From the NCBI GenBank assembly GCA_022376515.1, contig WTXI01000025.1:310001-374000 (forward strand): a stretch of 64,000 nucleotides of DNA, given 5' to 3'. Positions within the stretch are counted from its first letter, which is position 1; the number at the start of each line of letters is the position of its first letter. Below are positions 32,817 to 43,300 of the stretch, piece after piece. The notes beneath the pieces were generated by a model. The model saw nothing but the letters and a program-made list of their open reading frames with translations, was not told the DNA's origin and did no database searches. The position numbers and the translations under genes are program-made. Origin of the DNA: Lactifluus volemus (Eukaryota > Basidiomycota > Agaricomycetes > Russulales > Russulaceae).

Positions 32817-33890
32817 AGTCACTGGCAGGCTGGCAGACTCGATGCGTCTTCGAATGGGCTTTCCATGTCTATCTGTTGGAAGCGCAGCCTCGCAAGGCGT
32901 ACTAAGTCGAGCCAACGCGCGGTGACACGTTACGTGACGTGTGACCGCTTATACCAGTTTCGGACAGACTACTGATTTTGGACAGTCGTTATCTATATTT
33001 CATCTATTGCCCTGATCTCTTCATTTCCATAGCGTTCCACATTATATTACCTTGCTAATTATCTCAATTACCTTCTACCACTTTTGTGTCCCACACACCT
33101 CAGTCTTTTATCTTTCTGACTGAGGTTAGTATCTTATCACTATTTGCTTCACTTCTAAGTTACTTACTATCTACCTAGCCTCAGGATTGATTCTCATCCA
33201 ATAGGTAGATAATATAGTCTTTTATCTTTCTGGCTGAGCCTCAGGATTGATTCTTGTCCAATACTATCTCCTCAGAAACAAGACAATCTTGAGTTGGTGG
33301 CAGCCCCGGCCAGTTTCTAGGCACCGGGGACGGCGTTTTTCCAGTTCCACACGGATTTCGTCACACCACGGCGGCATCTCATTCGGACAGCAGCTCTTTG
33401 CTGAGCTTTCTGCTCCCGTCACTCAAGCTCGCTCAACGCTACACCCCCGACTACCGCAAATTGCTGTGACAGACGATTCTGCGCACGCCTGTTGAGCGCG
33501 TCATTGGCGGAACTGTCGGGACCTTCCTCTGGCCCGCCGAACAGGCAGAAGAGGTCGTAGGAGCACAGTCGAGTCTGCTCGTAAGGTCTTGTTCGGTGAA
33601 TAGGCGGTGCATCATGTCGCAGCCAATATATGGCCGGACCTGCGGGAGGACACCACTCTCGCAGATGCAGTGAACGTGGACGTAAACTGCGCCGGTAAAC
33701 CAGGGAGAGCATGGGGTCATCCGTGAGGTCACGCTTTACTGGTAACGGCGGGAGGGCAACGTTGTATTGCCCCCAGTTTGCTGGAACAGGCGAGCCGAAG
33801 GAATCGACTAGACAGGGGAAAATTGTGGGCAAAAGGGTACCTACTAGATCATATGGAGAGGAAATCGAAAACAGGTAGAATATGAACTAG
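32817..33890 (+). pseudogene. RPAP1 3'-end stub, split by an LTR
   Basis: Corresponds to about 29855-30590 of the intact RPAP1 gene. The left piece (32817-32873) matches the sequence around GACTCGATGC(A/G)TCTTCGAA. After the LTR insertion the right piece (33264-33890) matches ACAATCTTGAG(C/T)TGGTGGCAGC onward, through GTTGAGCGCGTCATTGGCGG to the stop region and the start of the 3' UTR. Many indels and premature stops. It lies tail to tail with the intact GH131 gene. Confidence 0.85.
32874..33263. mobile_element. Solo LTR (Copia/Gypsy type) with 5-bp target duplication
   Basis: A 390-bp insertion in the RPAP1 stub that begins TGTTGGA and ends TCCAATA (a degenerate TG...CA). It is flanked by CTATC at 32869-32873 and 33264-33268, and the corresponding place in intact RPAP1 has a single CTACC-like site. 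Internally it has a hairpin CCTCAGTC/GACTGAGG (33099-33126), a partial internal duplication (AGTCTTTTATCTTTCTG twice, CCTCAGGATTGATTCT twice) and an imperfect palindrome around 32920-32945. No gag/pol sequence is present, so it is a solo LTR or a similarly sized non-autonomous element. Confidence 0.65.
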
Positions 33891-33925
33891 TATGTACACG
33901 TGTCTTCAGTTGAATTGTAATTTGT

Positions 33926-35229
33926 TCAAACAAATACAGCATTTTTGGCAGTACAACCGACGCTAACGCCATTTTTTGTGTCCTCTACGAATATTCCGGA
34001 GTAGATCAATGCCTCACGCGTACCCTCCTGAATCCCGAAATGTGCCACGTCGGCCTGCTCTGCAGGCGTATTGGAGGCGCTGATCAGTGGGAGCTAAATC
34101 CCCGAGATATGTAGGACGGAAAGATTGAGTGACGAATGCAAAAGAGGTGGCGGCAGTAAGACGAATCGGGACGGACGAACCTTGAGCAGACCAAAGTGGA
34201 AGTCTCCCTGTGCGGCCGGGCCCTTGCCTACGCTCGAGTTATCCTCGACACTCGTTACTGCTGCTAGAAAATCCCCGTTGAGTGAATGGAATACTTGGAG
34301 GGTCAGGTTGTCCCAGTCGACGACAACCGCAAAGTTGTGCCACGCAGATGGCACGAGTGGGGTTTCGAACAGTACAGTCCTATTATGCGTACGGATGCGA
34401 AGCGTGCTGGCAGCGGCTGCGTTCGTTAATGTTGTATTGAATGGTGTTCCTGAAAGGAGCCGCGCATGCAAGCAAGGCATGGCCAACATCAATCAGTCAG
34501 CGGGTCAGAAGATGAAAACAAATTCCCTCGCTGGCTCCCCAGGCCAGGCACGGCACGTACCGGTCTGGAGGTCAAAAATGTGCGTGCCATCCGCTGGCTC
34601 GATAAACACAGGCTGGTACTCATGTGTATTATTTAATGGCTGCGTTGTGTCTGCTTGTACCGAGAAGTGGAACGCCGTGACGCCACTCTCGATTGTCGCG
34701 TCGAACGCGGTGCGATTTCCATTCTGAGACGGCTGCGCGATGAGCTCGCTGCGGCGGAACCCAAGCTGAGGATTACTGCTTCCCGGTGTGAATATAGACG
34801 AATTGTCGATGAGCACGAGGATTGGTTGGTCCGGTACATCCCATAGGGGCGTCGGGACAAGAGATGTGCCGAGCAATTGGAAGTACTGCCAGTGCAAAGT
34901 GCAGGGAAGAAAATGATTGAAAAGCGTGACGGGTTAGTTTGCGAGTGGTGAGGTGAACAGGCATGAACAAGGAGAGGAATGCAACGCCTACTTCACTGGC
35001 ACTTTTTGACCCTTTAACGATGCTACGATCGATCGAAAGTGCCTCAAAATTCAGGAATCGAACCAACCACAGCGGAGCGGATGATTTACCTCAAAAATGG
35101 ACCGTTTGATGTGTTGATATCAGCCTCCGTGAAATTGTTTGAGACGCGACCTTCATAGAGGACAGTGGCGAGAGTTGCCAAAGCAAAGGCCTCAAGGTAC
35201 AATGCGAAAGCGACAATAGAAAAGAACAT
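33926..35229 (-). CDS. Glycoside hydrolase family 131 protein (secreted)
   Basis: GH131 enzymes are secreted fungal beta-glucanases (beta-1,3/1,6 and beta-1,4 activity reported for the family) acting on plant or fungal cell walls. Exons 35229-35090, 35022-34992 (31 nt), 34885-34561, 34449-34181 and 34093-33926 join in phase to 310 residues. The order is a signal peptide (about residues 1-21), VLYEGRVSNNFTEADI, YFQLLGTSLVPTPLWD, NSSIFTPGSSNPQLGFRRSE, FHFSVQAD, NNTHEYQPVFIEPADGTHIF, WHNFAVVVDWDN, AAQGDFHFGLLK and HFGIQEGTREALIYSGIFVED. No frame breaks. The C-terminus is short, without a CBM or GPI signal. A 3' stub copy lies at 30615-30995. Confidence 0.9.
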
Positions 35230-35573
35230 GGGTTGCAAAATTGCTTCTATCTCTGACGATTGCTCGCACCTTTTATATCACGACTTGGATTCCAGCAGTA
35301 TGCAGCGAGGGCCCGGGAATCGGGGATTGTGGTGGTATGGCAACCCTGTCGCAAAGATGGCGTAGATTCAGGGTATTGTTATCGTTGTCGTGTACTAAAG
35401 CTTCCCGAAAACAAAACGGATCCGCGAGCATCGACATCGGTAGGTAAGGAAGCAATCCTGGCACTTGCAGTCACGGTACGCACCTCACGTTGTCATAAAA
35501 GCATCCAGAGCCCTGCAACAATCTGGCCTCTTGTGTGGGGACGAAGCTTATGTCGGGGCACATCATGATATGA
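35230..35573. other. Upstream region of GH131
   Basis: About 340 bp between the GH131 start and the target duplication of the TIR element; no coding signal. It presumably contains the GH131 promoter. Confidence 0.4.
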
Positions 35574-35596
35574 GTTCAAGCCCAGTGAGAAGTGGA

Positions 35597-35830
35597 TAGA
35601 ATTAAATATGATCCGATCGAATAAAATTGAATGACATGAATACGATTGATGTGAATTGATATAAAATGATAACAATAATATTAATTCGATTTCATTGATA
35701 AAATTTGAATAGCGCTCGATCACATTCAATCTCTCTATGAATTTTATTGAATACAAATGATTGAGTCACGAGATTTATTTCTCGATCGAAAGCAACTGAT
35801 TAGAATTGAATGAACTGAATCGCGCACTGT
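35597..35830. repeat. Left AT-rich subterminal block
   Basis: Repeated short words such as GAATTGA, GATTGA, TCGATT and AATCGAA in about 230 bp of AT-rich sequence directly inside the left inverted repeat. Subterminal arrays like this usually bind the transposase. Confidence 0.6.
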
Positions 35831-36273
35831 TTATCCACTTCATTGAACCTGCATCGAGTACTTACTGACCCAGGCACTGTCCTATTTGTGGTTGTTTGTC
35901 GTGCTACATCTATCGACTTCGTGTTGCGCGCTGATTCTGACTCATACATTTCTTCCCTCTTCCTCTCCTTCTCAACGTGTTCCCCTATTCTTTCCTCTGC
36001 TGCTCGTGAGGCCTGTATACTCTCTACAAATTTTTGTGAGTGTCTTCCTTCCTACCTTCTTCAGACCAGCAACCGTATGGGGACACCACTTGGGACACTA
36101 TATGGCCCGAGCTGCAATTTCGACGACCTCCTCTCAATCTTGGCATCTCTGTGCCAAACCCCTGCCCATCCCCCAGCCGCCACTGCGGCCGTCAGGTCAG
36201 TTCTTTTTTTCTATGGCTACGTTTCTCCCTCCCAAGAGGTCGTTGGGGCCATAAATGCACACAACAATGTTCA

Positions 36274-36425
36274 ATGTAGTGGTGAGTCACTGGCGACCTC
36301 AGTAATCTTGCTATCATCTGACAGTGATGCAACGACGGTGTTGATGCCAAGTGTGTCCAGCACTTTCGTTTTTTCAGCATTCCGAATGAGCGCGGTGATT
36401 TCAAATGTATCATTGTCGTCCAAGG
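36274..36425 (-). pseudogene. NmrA-like/NAD(P)-binding gene fragment
   Basis: The minus-strand stretch FEITALIRNAEKTKVLDTLG followed by INTVVASLSDDSKI resembles the beta2-alpha region of Rossmann-fold NmrA-like or NAD-dependent epimerase proteins. No flanking domain parts are present. It lies within the TIR element. Confidence 0.45.
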
Positions 36426-36429
36426 ACGA

Positions 36430-37165
36430 GAATTTCTCGGGGTGTCTAAAGTGTCTAAATCTACGACCAAGGCAAATGGTAAAAGGAAAGGCAGTCGCCA
36501 CTGCAGAGGACGAAGACATGGATATGGAGGACGTGGGCAGGAAAGGTGCGGCGGAGGGACCGGAGAGGATGCGGAGGAACGGAAAGCTGTGTCAAAAAGG
36601 TGGGTGCCTAATCCCTCCGGTCTTCTCACTCCGTCTACTGACTGCTTTGTTGCAAGTGTGGAAGCGGCTTTGGATTGGAGGGACGAGATAGATGTGAAGG
36701 GTTGGAAAATTGGCGATCTGTACGTTCCTTTGTTCATTTTAGAATAAGTGCTCGATGTCACTGACACTGGCTTAGTGTACCATATGCTGCACTTGCAAAA
36801 GCGTTCGCACTTATTGAGGTGACTACGAAGCAGCTAGAAAAGACGTCTCTGCTTACAGGCCTGATGCTGCTCATCATCCAAAGACACAAAGCTGCAGATA
36901 CCCGGGCCAACTCTCTACTCCGGATGGTTTATCTGTGCATTATTCGTGTTCGCGTCCATTCTCTTCAACCGCCCATGTAGCGCTCTTTCGGCTGATATGC
37001 ATATATCTACAGCTTTGCCCAGATTATACGGGCATTGAACTCAGGATCGGCGAGAGCCTGCTCATCAAGGCGATAGGCAAGTCTACAGGACGAAGTCTCC
37101 AACTCATCAACCAGACTTGAAAGAGGAAGGAGATCTCGGGCTGGTTGGAATGGCGAGTGAACCCC
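36430..37165 (+). pseudogene. DNA ligase I N-terminal fragment
   Basis: The spliced reading gives a Lys/Glu-rich nuclear-type N-terminus (frame change near 36590), then ASVEAALDWRDEIDVKGWKI. After an intron (36722-36775) comes VPYAALAKAFALIE with LLLIIQRHKAADTRANSLLR; after a second intron, RLCPDYTGIELRIGESLLIK, GKSTGRSLQLI and KEEGDLGLVGMAS. This is the start of the DNA-binding domain of ATP-dependent DNA ligase I (Cdc9). A one-base shift occurs near 37112. The nucleotidyltransferase domain with the active-site lysine is absent, so it is a captured fragment and cannot be functional. Confidence 0.75.
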
Positions 37166-37569
37166 CCACTGTCACACACTCTGAAATCCTAACATTTCTC
37201 GAAGAACTCCAAAAATGGGCGCCTGGTAGTGGTGGTGGTCACGCTGTCATTGGCAAAACAATAACAACGATGACAACGACGACAACGACCCTCACCTCAC
37301 CGTTGCCGCCGCCCTGTGGAGAGTCCCACGACATCTCCGTCCCACATCCGCCCCCCTCTTGCACAAACAGCCGCAAATCCACGCGCATGCCATCACGAGC
37401 TTGAAGCCGAGGAGCTCCCATGTGCACACCCAGAGCGGACAATGGGGACAAAGAAGATGATTTGGAGGTGGTGGGTTTTTTTACCACGGTGGTCGTGTTT
37501 GCAGACACGGTGAGCATCACAACAACTTGGATTGCTTGATGCGTCGCCGGGCTGGGGCAAGGTGATTAG

Positions 37570-37812
37570 CATCGAGGGTAGAATAAAATTGAATAGAACT
37601 GTAACCGTAAATAGAAAATAAATGGTTATTAATTCAATTCTCCTGATTCGATTGCAATCGAATAAATTCAATCCGATCTGATCTGGTATTCAATTCGATT
37701 CAGAATAATTATAATGCCTTCAATTTTCCATTGAATTAAAATGGCTATTGTTCGGATTTTTGGATTAAATCGAATGGTTCAATTTTTTGCAGTTTACTTC
37801 GGATTACTACAT
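37570..37812. repeat. Right AT-rich subterminal block
   Basis: About 240 bp with the same kind of words as the left block (AATTCAATTC, GATTCGATT, AATCGAAT, TTGAATTAAAA), directly inside the right inverted repeat of the TIR element. Confidence 0.6.
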
Positions 37813-37835
37813 TCCACTTCTCACTGGGGTTCAAG

Positions 37836-38279
37836 TTCCGACTCGCTGCCATCATCGCCCTCCACTCCCTCCACGGGCCGCGGAGATCCCGGAATAGAAT
37901 GCTCTTGGCGATCCATTTACCAGTTACCATGCCCTAGATCGGTTTTGGTCACTAATGGAGATGCTCTCTTGTGGTCGTCGTCGATCCTGGTGCCCAGCTT
38001 GCCACGCGAGCGAGAAGCACAGATGATTCTGTTGGCGGACAATGCGCTTGTAGGCTTGCTCTATCACGGTGTACAACTTTCTACCTCCGGTTCTGGTATG
38101 TCCGCACCTTGTGTACAAGCCTGTTTATGAAAATGTTAAATGTCTTAGGAAGAGACTGCGATGCTGGGTCTTAGTTATAAATTTCGGGATTTTCGCTTTT
38201 TCAAAAAATCACAATTGTGCCGAGTACCGGACTATGACCGTAAGCCGAGGGAATCAAAAACACCCAGAGCGTTGTTGTT
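37836..38279. other. Spacer without recognised gene
   Basis: About 440 bp to the right of the TIR element. Short open frames on both strands, no known motif. Confidence 0.4.
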
Positions 38280-38545
38280 AAGAAGGCTTTCCTAGTCTCT
38301 CACGCGATTTCACCCCCAATATACAGTACCCCCACTCTCACAGGTTAACGTTCGCATTTTTTTACACCCCAGATCCTCAAGTCTCCAGAATGTCGAACAT
38401 CAGAAATGCTCAGTTCAGTGGGACTTAAATGCACAACCAGGTGACCCGTACGTATCTCAATGACTGTGCTCTGATAAGTACAAAATCTCGTTCCCCTTCC
38501 AGTTTGACAGGTATGCGGGGCTGAGATCTGAGATCTGACTGTAAG
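38280..38545 (+). pseudogene. 5' stub of a third NLR-like gene
   Basis: Matches the promoter, first exon and first intron of the NLR gene at 40318-45731. AGGCTTTCCTAGTCTCTCAC occurs here and near 40225, followed by a CCCAATATAC word. The first-intron sequence GTACGTAT...AAGTACAAAATCTC then ends at a T/C-rich acceptor. Similarity stops just after the second exon would begin, where an RPAP1 fragment takes over. Confidence 0.7.
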
Positions 38546-39800
38546 CGTCACTGGCACTTTCCCCTCCCCAACACGAGCGAATTGCAAACTATGCTTTGCG
38601 GATGTCACCCCCGACGATATCTATCCGTACCTTCGTCTCCCCGAAGAAAGTCACTACCGATTCCAACGTTGTACTGTCAACCCTTAACTTCGATCAAGGC
38701 AGCAAGTTCAGCTCTTCCAACTACATTTTGAGGTCATGTCTCCCGACCAAGACTTTTCAGCTGCTTCGTCATTTATGCAAATTGTTCTCTGGCGTATTCC
38801 CGGAGGAAAGTGACATCCCCCGTCTTTTTCTTCCCTCTCTTCCTACGGATGGCCATCCCTTTCTTGGATCGACCTCCACAGCGTGTCAATTCCCCGCGCA
38901 TTGTTCCTGCGGAACTTATTGTTATGGCTGCTGTTTCTGCAACGAATGTGCAGGGACTTTCTAGCATGTGTCGGGGCATCTCAAAAGAGAGCGAAGGACC
39001 GGAGGAATTACGCAGTAGGGAAGAGTAACTCCGGTGCTAGTATACTACCGTCCGTGCCAGCGCGAAAGAAATGTGCGAGCGAGAAATATTAGTCAGAATA
39101 TGCTATGCGAGGTTGTCGTCCGAGTCGGGTGAGTCCAGGAGCTCATGATTGTCGATGGTGTGGAGTTGTAGGAGGACCCTCCCAACGTAAGTCTCTCACG
39201 ACCAAGGAGGCAAATACGCCTTCAATCTCTAAATAGTGAAAAGGTTCGGCATGGCAGATCTTCCACGTCTGTCTTGTACAGAACTTTCAATGCGTTGGAA
39301 CGATACATAACAACGTGCGAACGTGCTTCAGGCTTTTCATCCCAACTCCCACTTCCCCGTCGGAAAGCCCATTTCTTCCTGTTCCGGTCGTGGCATCCAC
39401 CTCCTCACCTCTGACCTCATTGCCCTATACCTTCGATCGCTACCACCCTAGAATATACCCTACCTTTACTCGTTATTATGCCCACATCATGATCAACACT
39501 GTCGAACCCCTTGCCTTCCACTCCTTTATTCTCTCATCCGCATGCGACTCACGTCCATCGGTAACCCCCTATACCTTCCTGCTTGCTGTTTGAATAATTT
39601 GCGCCTCTGACCTTCACCAAATGACGCCACCACACAACATACTTTCGAGTTAAGCCTACGGTTGGGGTTGGATAGCAGATGTTACCGCCGTTGTACGTAG
39701 GCTTACCCAAGAACCGGCAGACTTTGACACATGGATGGAATTGTGGAATATGGGCCATATGGCTGGGAGGCGATGGTATAATGGCATGCATGGTGAAACA
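38546..39800 (+). pseudogene. RPAP1 5'/middle stub
   Basis: Degenerate copy of about 27170-28775 of the RPAP1 gene. Shared runs include the ATGCTTTGCGGATGTCACC region, the CTCTTCCTACGG and GGGACTTTCTAGCATGTG neighbourhoods (compare 27750-27790), GGTTGGGGTTGGATAGCAGA and TTTGACACATGG. It contains many stops and gaps of tens of bases. It covers a different part of RPAP1 from the stub at 32.8-33.9 kb. Confidence 0.8.
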
Positions 39801-40317
39801 ACAAAACACAGTATATGTTTACTGCCACGTGGCGATCTACAAATAATCATAAAATAACGACGGCACCTGATCCAACATACTCAATCGACCAACAGGACGC
39901 TGTCCAGCATACTGAACCCTGCAGTGACGCCACCCTTGTCGACATCCTCGACTTTACCGCTAGAGTTGATGGAGTGGCGATTGCTACGCGACAAACGCGG
40001 TTATCTCGTCTTGGTATCAAGCTTGGTATACATATGCTGTTCCCGCTGCCTCGCACTGGGGTTCAGAAACGAGCTACTTGGCACGGTGCAAGGCCCACGT
40101 CATCGAGTCCCACATACTCGAGACGATCCATAGTCTACAGGACAAATTACTGTACGGGGACTGCTGCGGAAGATCGGCGTAGCCTTATGTAAGCCCAAGC
40201 GGATGTTGTGATGTCACGGTTGGAAGGCTTTCCTAGTCTCTCACACGATCTCAAGCCCAATATACCCCCGCTGTTAACAGTCATCATTTCTACAGTCCAG
40301 ACCCTTAGATATCTGGA
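39801..40317. other. Promoter-side region of NLR gene A
   Basis: An open frame (39815-40192, 125 codons) has no recognisable domain. The last 100 bp are the duplicated 5' region also seen at 38280-38400 and probably contain the NLR promoter and 5' UTR. Confidence 0.4.
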
Positions 40318-43300
40318 ATGCAACCAAACTCACTCACACTCGAGGTGACTGGTACGTATATCTATGACTGTGCTTTGAGAAGTACAAAATCTCTTTCCCC
40401 TGCCAGTCCTCAGAGCTCATAACCTCCCTCGTCTCAAGACCTTTCTTGGGAGGAAAAGGCGGTTTTACGCAACTGTGACAGACGAGGAGAGAACATGGAA
40501 GACACGATCTGTGCGTAGCGTGGCCCAACGCGTTGAATGGAACGAGGCCGTTAACGCATTGTAAGAAATCTTGTATCTTTATACTTATTTGCAACTGAGT
40601 CTCCCGCAGTGTACAGCTACACTCACATATTACAATATCTCTTTTTGCGAAAAGGACCATGCGGAAAGACATCCTTCTTGGAAGCCAGACAATGGCCTGC
40701 CAGTGTGAATCCCAACACGGTTCGTCTTTATTAGAATCTTACTCATGCGCCTGGCTGAGCATACTATATATAGAACTTGATATTATTTTTGTCGGTGCTG
40801 ACAGACATCCAATGGAGTTAGCCACCACCTCGTTAAGGATCACCGTGTCAGCAAACGTCGGTTCGTCTATGGATGCAGCAGCCAGCACCCCAAACAATAT
40901 TGGTACAACTGTCGATTCAGGCAACCATATTGCCGAAGGAGATGCTGCGCGTCCTATTGTTCAAACAGACAATGAAACGATGCAACCCGCGGCAGTTACC
41001 CCTCCACTATCTCCTTTACCCTATTCGAGTAACTCTCCCATTGTTGTGGGACCAGTGGCGGACAACCAGACGGAGATGTCAGATACTCTCAATAACGCCG
41101 AGATAGCTTTGGATACAATGAGGACGTGGAACAGTGCTGTTGAAAAAGTCAAGTGCGTGATTGATGCCGTCAGTCCAATCGCAGAGGTATGCTTTAAAAA
41201 GTATTATCCTGTGCTGAGCTAACTTACGCTCTTAGCTGAGCCCTTATGCGAAGACAGCGTGGAGTCTGCTCTCATTTATACCCCAGGTGTGTCTCCTTGC
41301 CTCATGGAATATTCATGGTTTATCTTTTTTACCTTGCCACCAGACTTTACTTCAGCAAGTTGGGCGTGACGGCAACGTCAGAACGCTGCTTGAGGCGATA
41401 CGAGACGCGTTTGAATTTTCAAAGGAGGCCGCCATTTTGAGGAATATACAACCGTCATCTATGCAACTAAACATCCTCGATGAGATGTTGCAGTGTGTCT
41501 ATAAATCTGCCGAGTTTATTGAATCGTATGCGGAGGATGTGCAACTCGGTACGTCGTCTTGGTTTCTCCCATTACGCACATTAACATTTGATTTTCAGGA
41601 AAGCGGACTTTGAAGAATATTGTTGGCCAGGTTGATGGGCAAGTCGAGAACTATCGCACCACCATTGTCCAATTGCGAGACAAATTTCTTGCCCGTGCTG
41701 CTGTCATCACCGAAGTTGCTGTGCTAGAAGCAGGTGCGCAATTCTGACACTCTCAAGATCGCCCGAGTCGGATCGTCGATCTGACAAGCGGCACACAGAA
41801 TTGGGTGCTCTGATCAGAGAATTGCCTTACAAGGGAGGGTGGCGATTCGGCGATGACAGGCGCTGTATTCCAGGCACACGCGAAGATTTCTTGGATTATA
41901 TTTCCAAGTGGGTCGAAAATCCCGAGTCTGAACGTGGGCTCATTCTCCTCGGCCAAGCGGGCACTGGAAAGTCGTCGATTGCCCATGAGGTTGCACGTCG
42001 CTTCGACGACAAGTGTCTTGGCTCGTACTTTGTTTTTTTGCGCAAGGAGCAGTCCAAAGACGAGGCTTACATGCTCTTCACCACAATTGTTCGGGATCTC
42101 TCCGATCGCAATCCTGAGTTCAAACACGCACTTGGCAAGGTTATCAAGGACAAATCGTCCATTCGTGGGGCCCGAGACTATCGAACACTTTTCGAATGCC
42201 TCCTCGTCGAACCTCTCAAGAACGTGCCACTTCCCGGCCCGGTTCTCATAGTGGTCGATGCCTTGGATGAAAGTGGTGATGCAATTGGCAAAAGTGGACT
42301 ACATTCGTTCCTCGCTAAACATCTTGCCATGCTCCCATCCGAATTTCGCATATTCATCACGTCAAGGATGGAGAATGGGATCGAACCCGCGTTCACCAGC
42401 GTGGAGTCTGTCCGCACCCTCTACATGGATGATTCTAAATTGGCAGCCAAGACAGAACACGATATTGGCATGTATCTTTGCCAGGAACTCCCCGAGGATG
42501 TATTCGAAGTCTTTGGTGGCAAATTAGCAAAGGCGGCGGAAGGCTTGTTTCAATGGGCAGCCGTTGCATGCGGGTTCATAAATAACATGGATAGCATTGG
42601 CCTAAGCAACGAGGAGTGCGTACGGCGCCTGTTGGGACCCTCTCGAGGTCTCACTGGAGAAGGTCTGCTGGACAACCTGTACGAACAAGTTCTCAAAGAG
42701 TACTTCAAGTCAGATGAAGCGAAGAGCCTATTTCGGTCTGTCATGGGACAGCTCTTTGCTGCTATCCAACCCCTCTCCATCAGCGAACTGATCACTCTGC
42801 GGCGGCGGCGTGCCGCACCTGCTGTTGACCCAGGGGATTCAGATCGAGTTCTTAAAATTCTCCGTTACCTCGGCTCGCTGCTGAGTAACGTCACTTCATC
42901 CAGTCAAACTCATTCCATCGTTCCTCTCCATACCTCATTCCGTGACTTTGTGACCAGCGAGAAGAGTGATGTGTTCCACGCGGACCTTCAGGACGCCCAC
43001 CGTCAGCTAGCACATTCCTGCCTTGGCTTAATGCTCGACAAACTGGAGTTCAATATCTGCAAACTCGACTCGTCATATCTTGCCAACATCGATGTTCCGG
43101 ACCTTGAATCTCGAATTGCAAAACACATTCCACCTGCTCTATCGTATGCCTGCCTTTTCTGGGGGGATCACTTGGAACATCTTGGCTTCGATCACGATCT
43201 GTTCAAGAAACTTCGATCCTTATTGGAGACGAAGTTTCTGTTTTGGCTGGAAGTGCTAAGTATCAAGAGCAGTGTGGGCCTTGCTTCACGAGCATTGTCA

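Larger units (their letters stand above)
35581..37828. mobile_element. TIR DNA transposon (hAT-like), non-autonomous, carrying host gene fragments
   Basis: A 2,248-bp element with 16-bp perfect terminal inverted repeats, CCCAGTGAGAAGTGGA at 35581-35596 and its complement at 37813-37828. It is flanked by a direct repeat GTTCAAG at 35574-35580 and 37829-37835. Read as 8 bp, the duplication has one mismatch. CAGTG near the ends and AT-rich subterminal arrays of GATT/AATC words on both sides are typical of hAT elements (family knowledge). No transposase was recognised. The interior holds fragments of an NmrA-like gene and of DNA ligase I with their introns still present, so capture was from DNA, not from mRNA. 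Confidence 0.72.

Noticed and set aside
34125..34727. Plus-strand open frame of 200 codons
   Set aside because: Antisense to the well-supported GH131 exons and introns.
35843..36691. 282-codon plus-strand open frame inside the TIR element
   Set aside because: It runs through an antisense NmrA-like fragment and into the ligase fragment in a wrong frame; no transposase motif was found, so I do not call it a gene.
37239..37520. Minus-strand open frame with Val-rich stretch
   Set aside because: It is the reverse of an ACA/ACG simple repeat region downstream of the ligase fragment.
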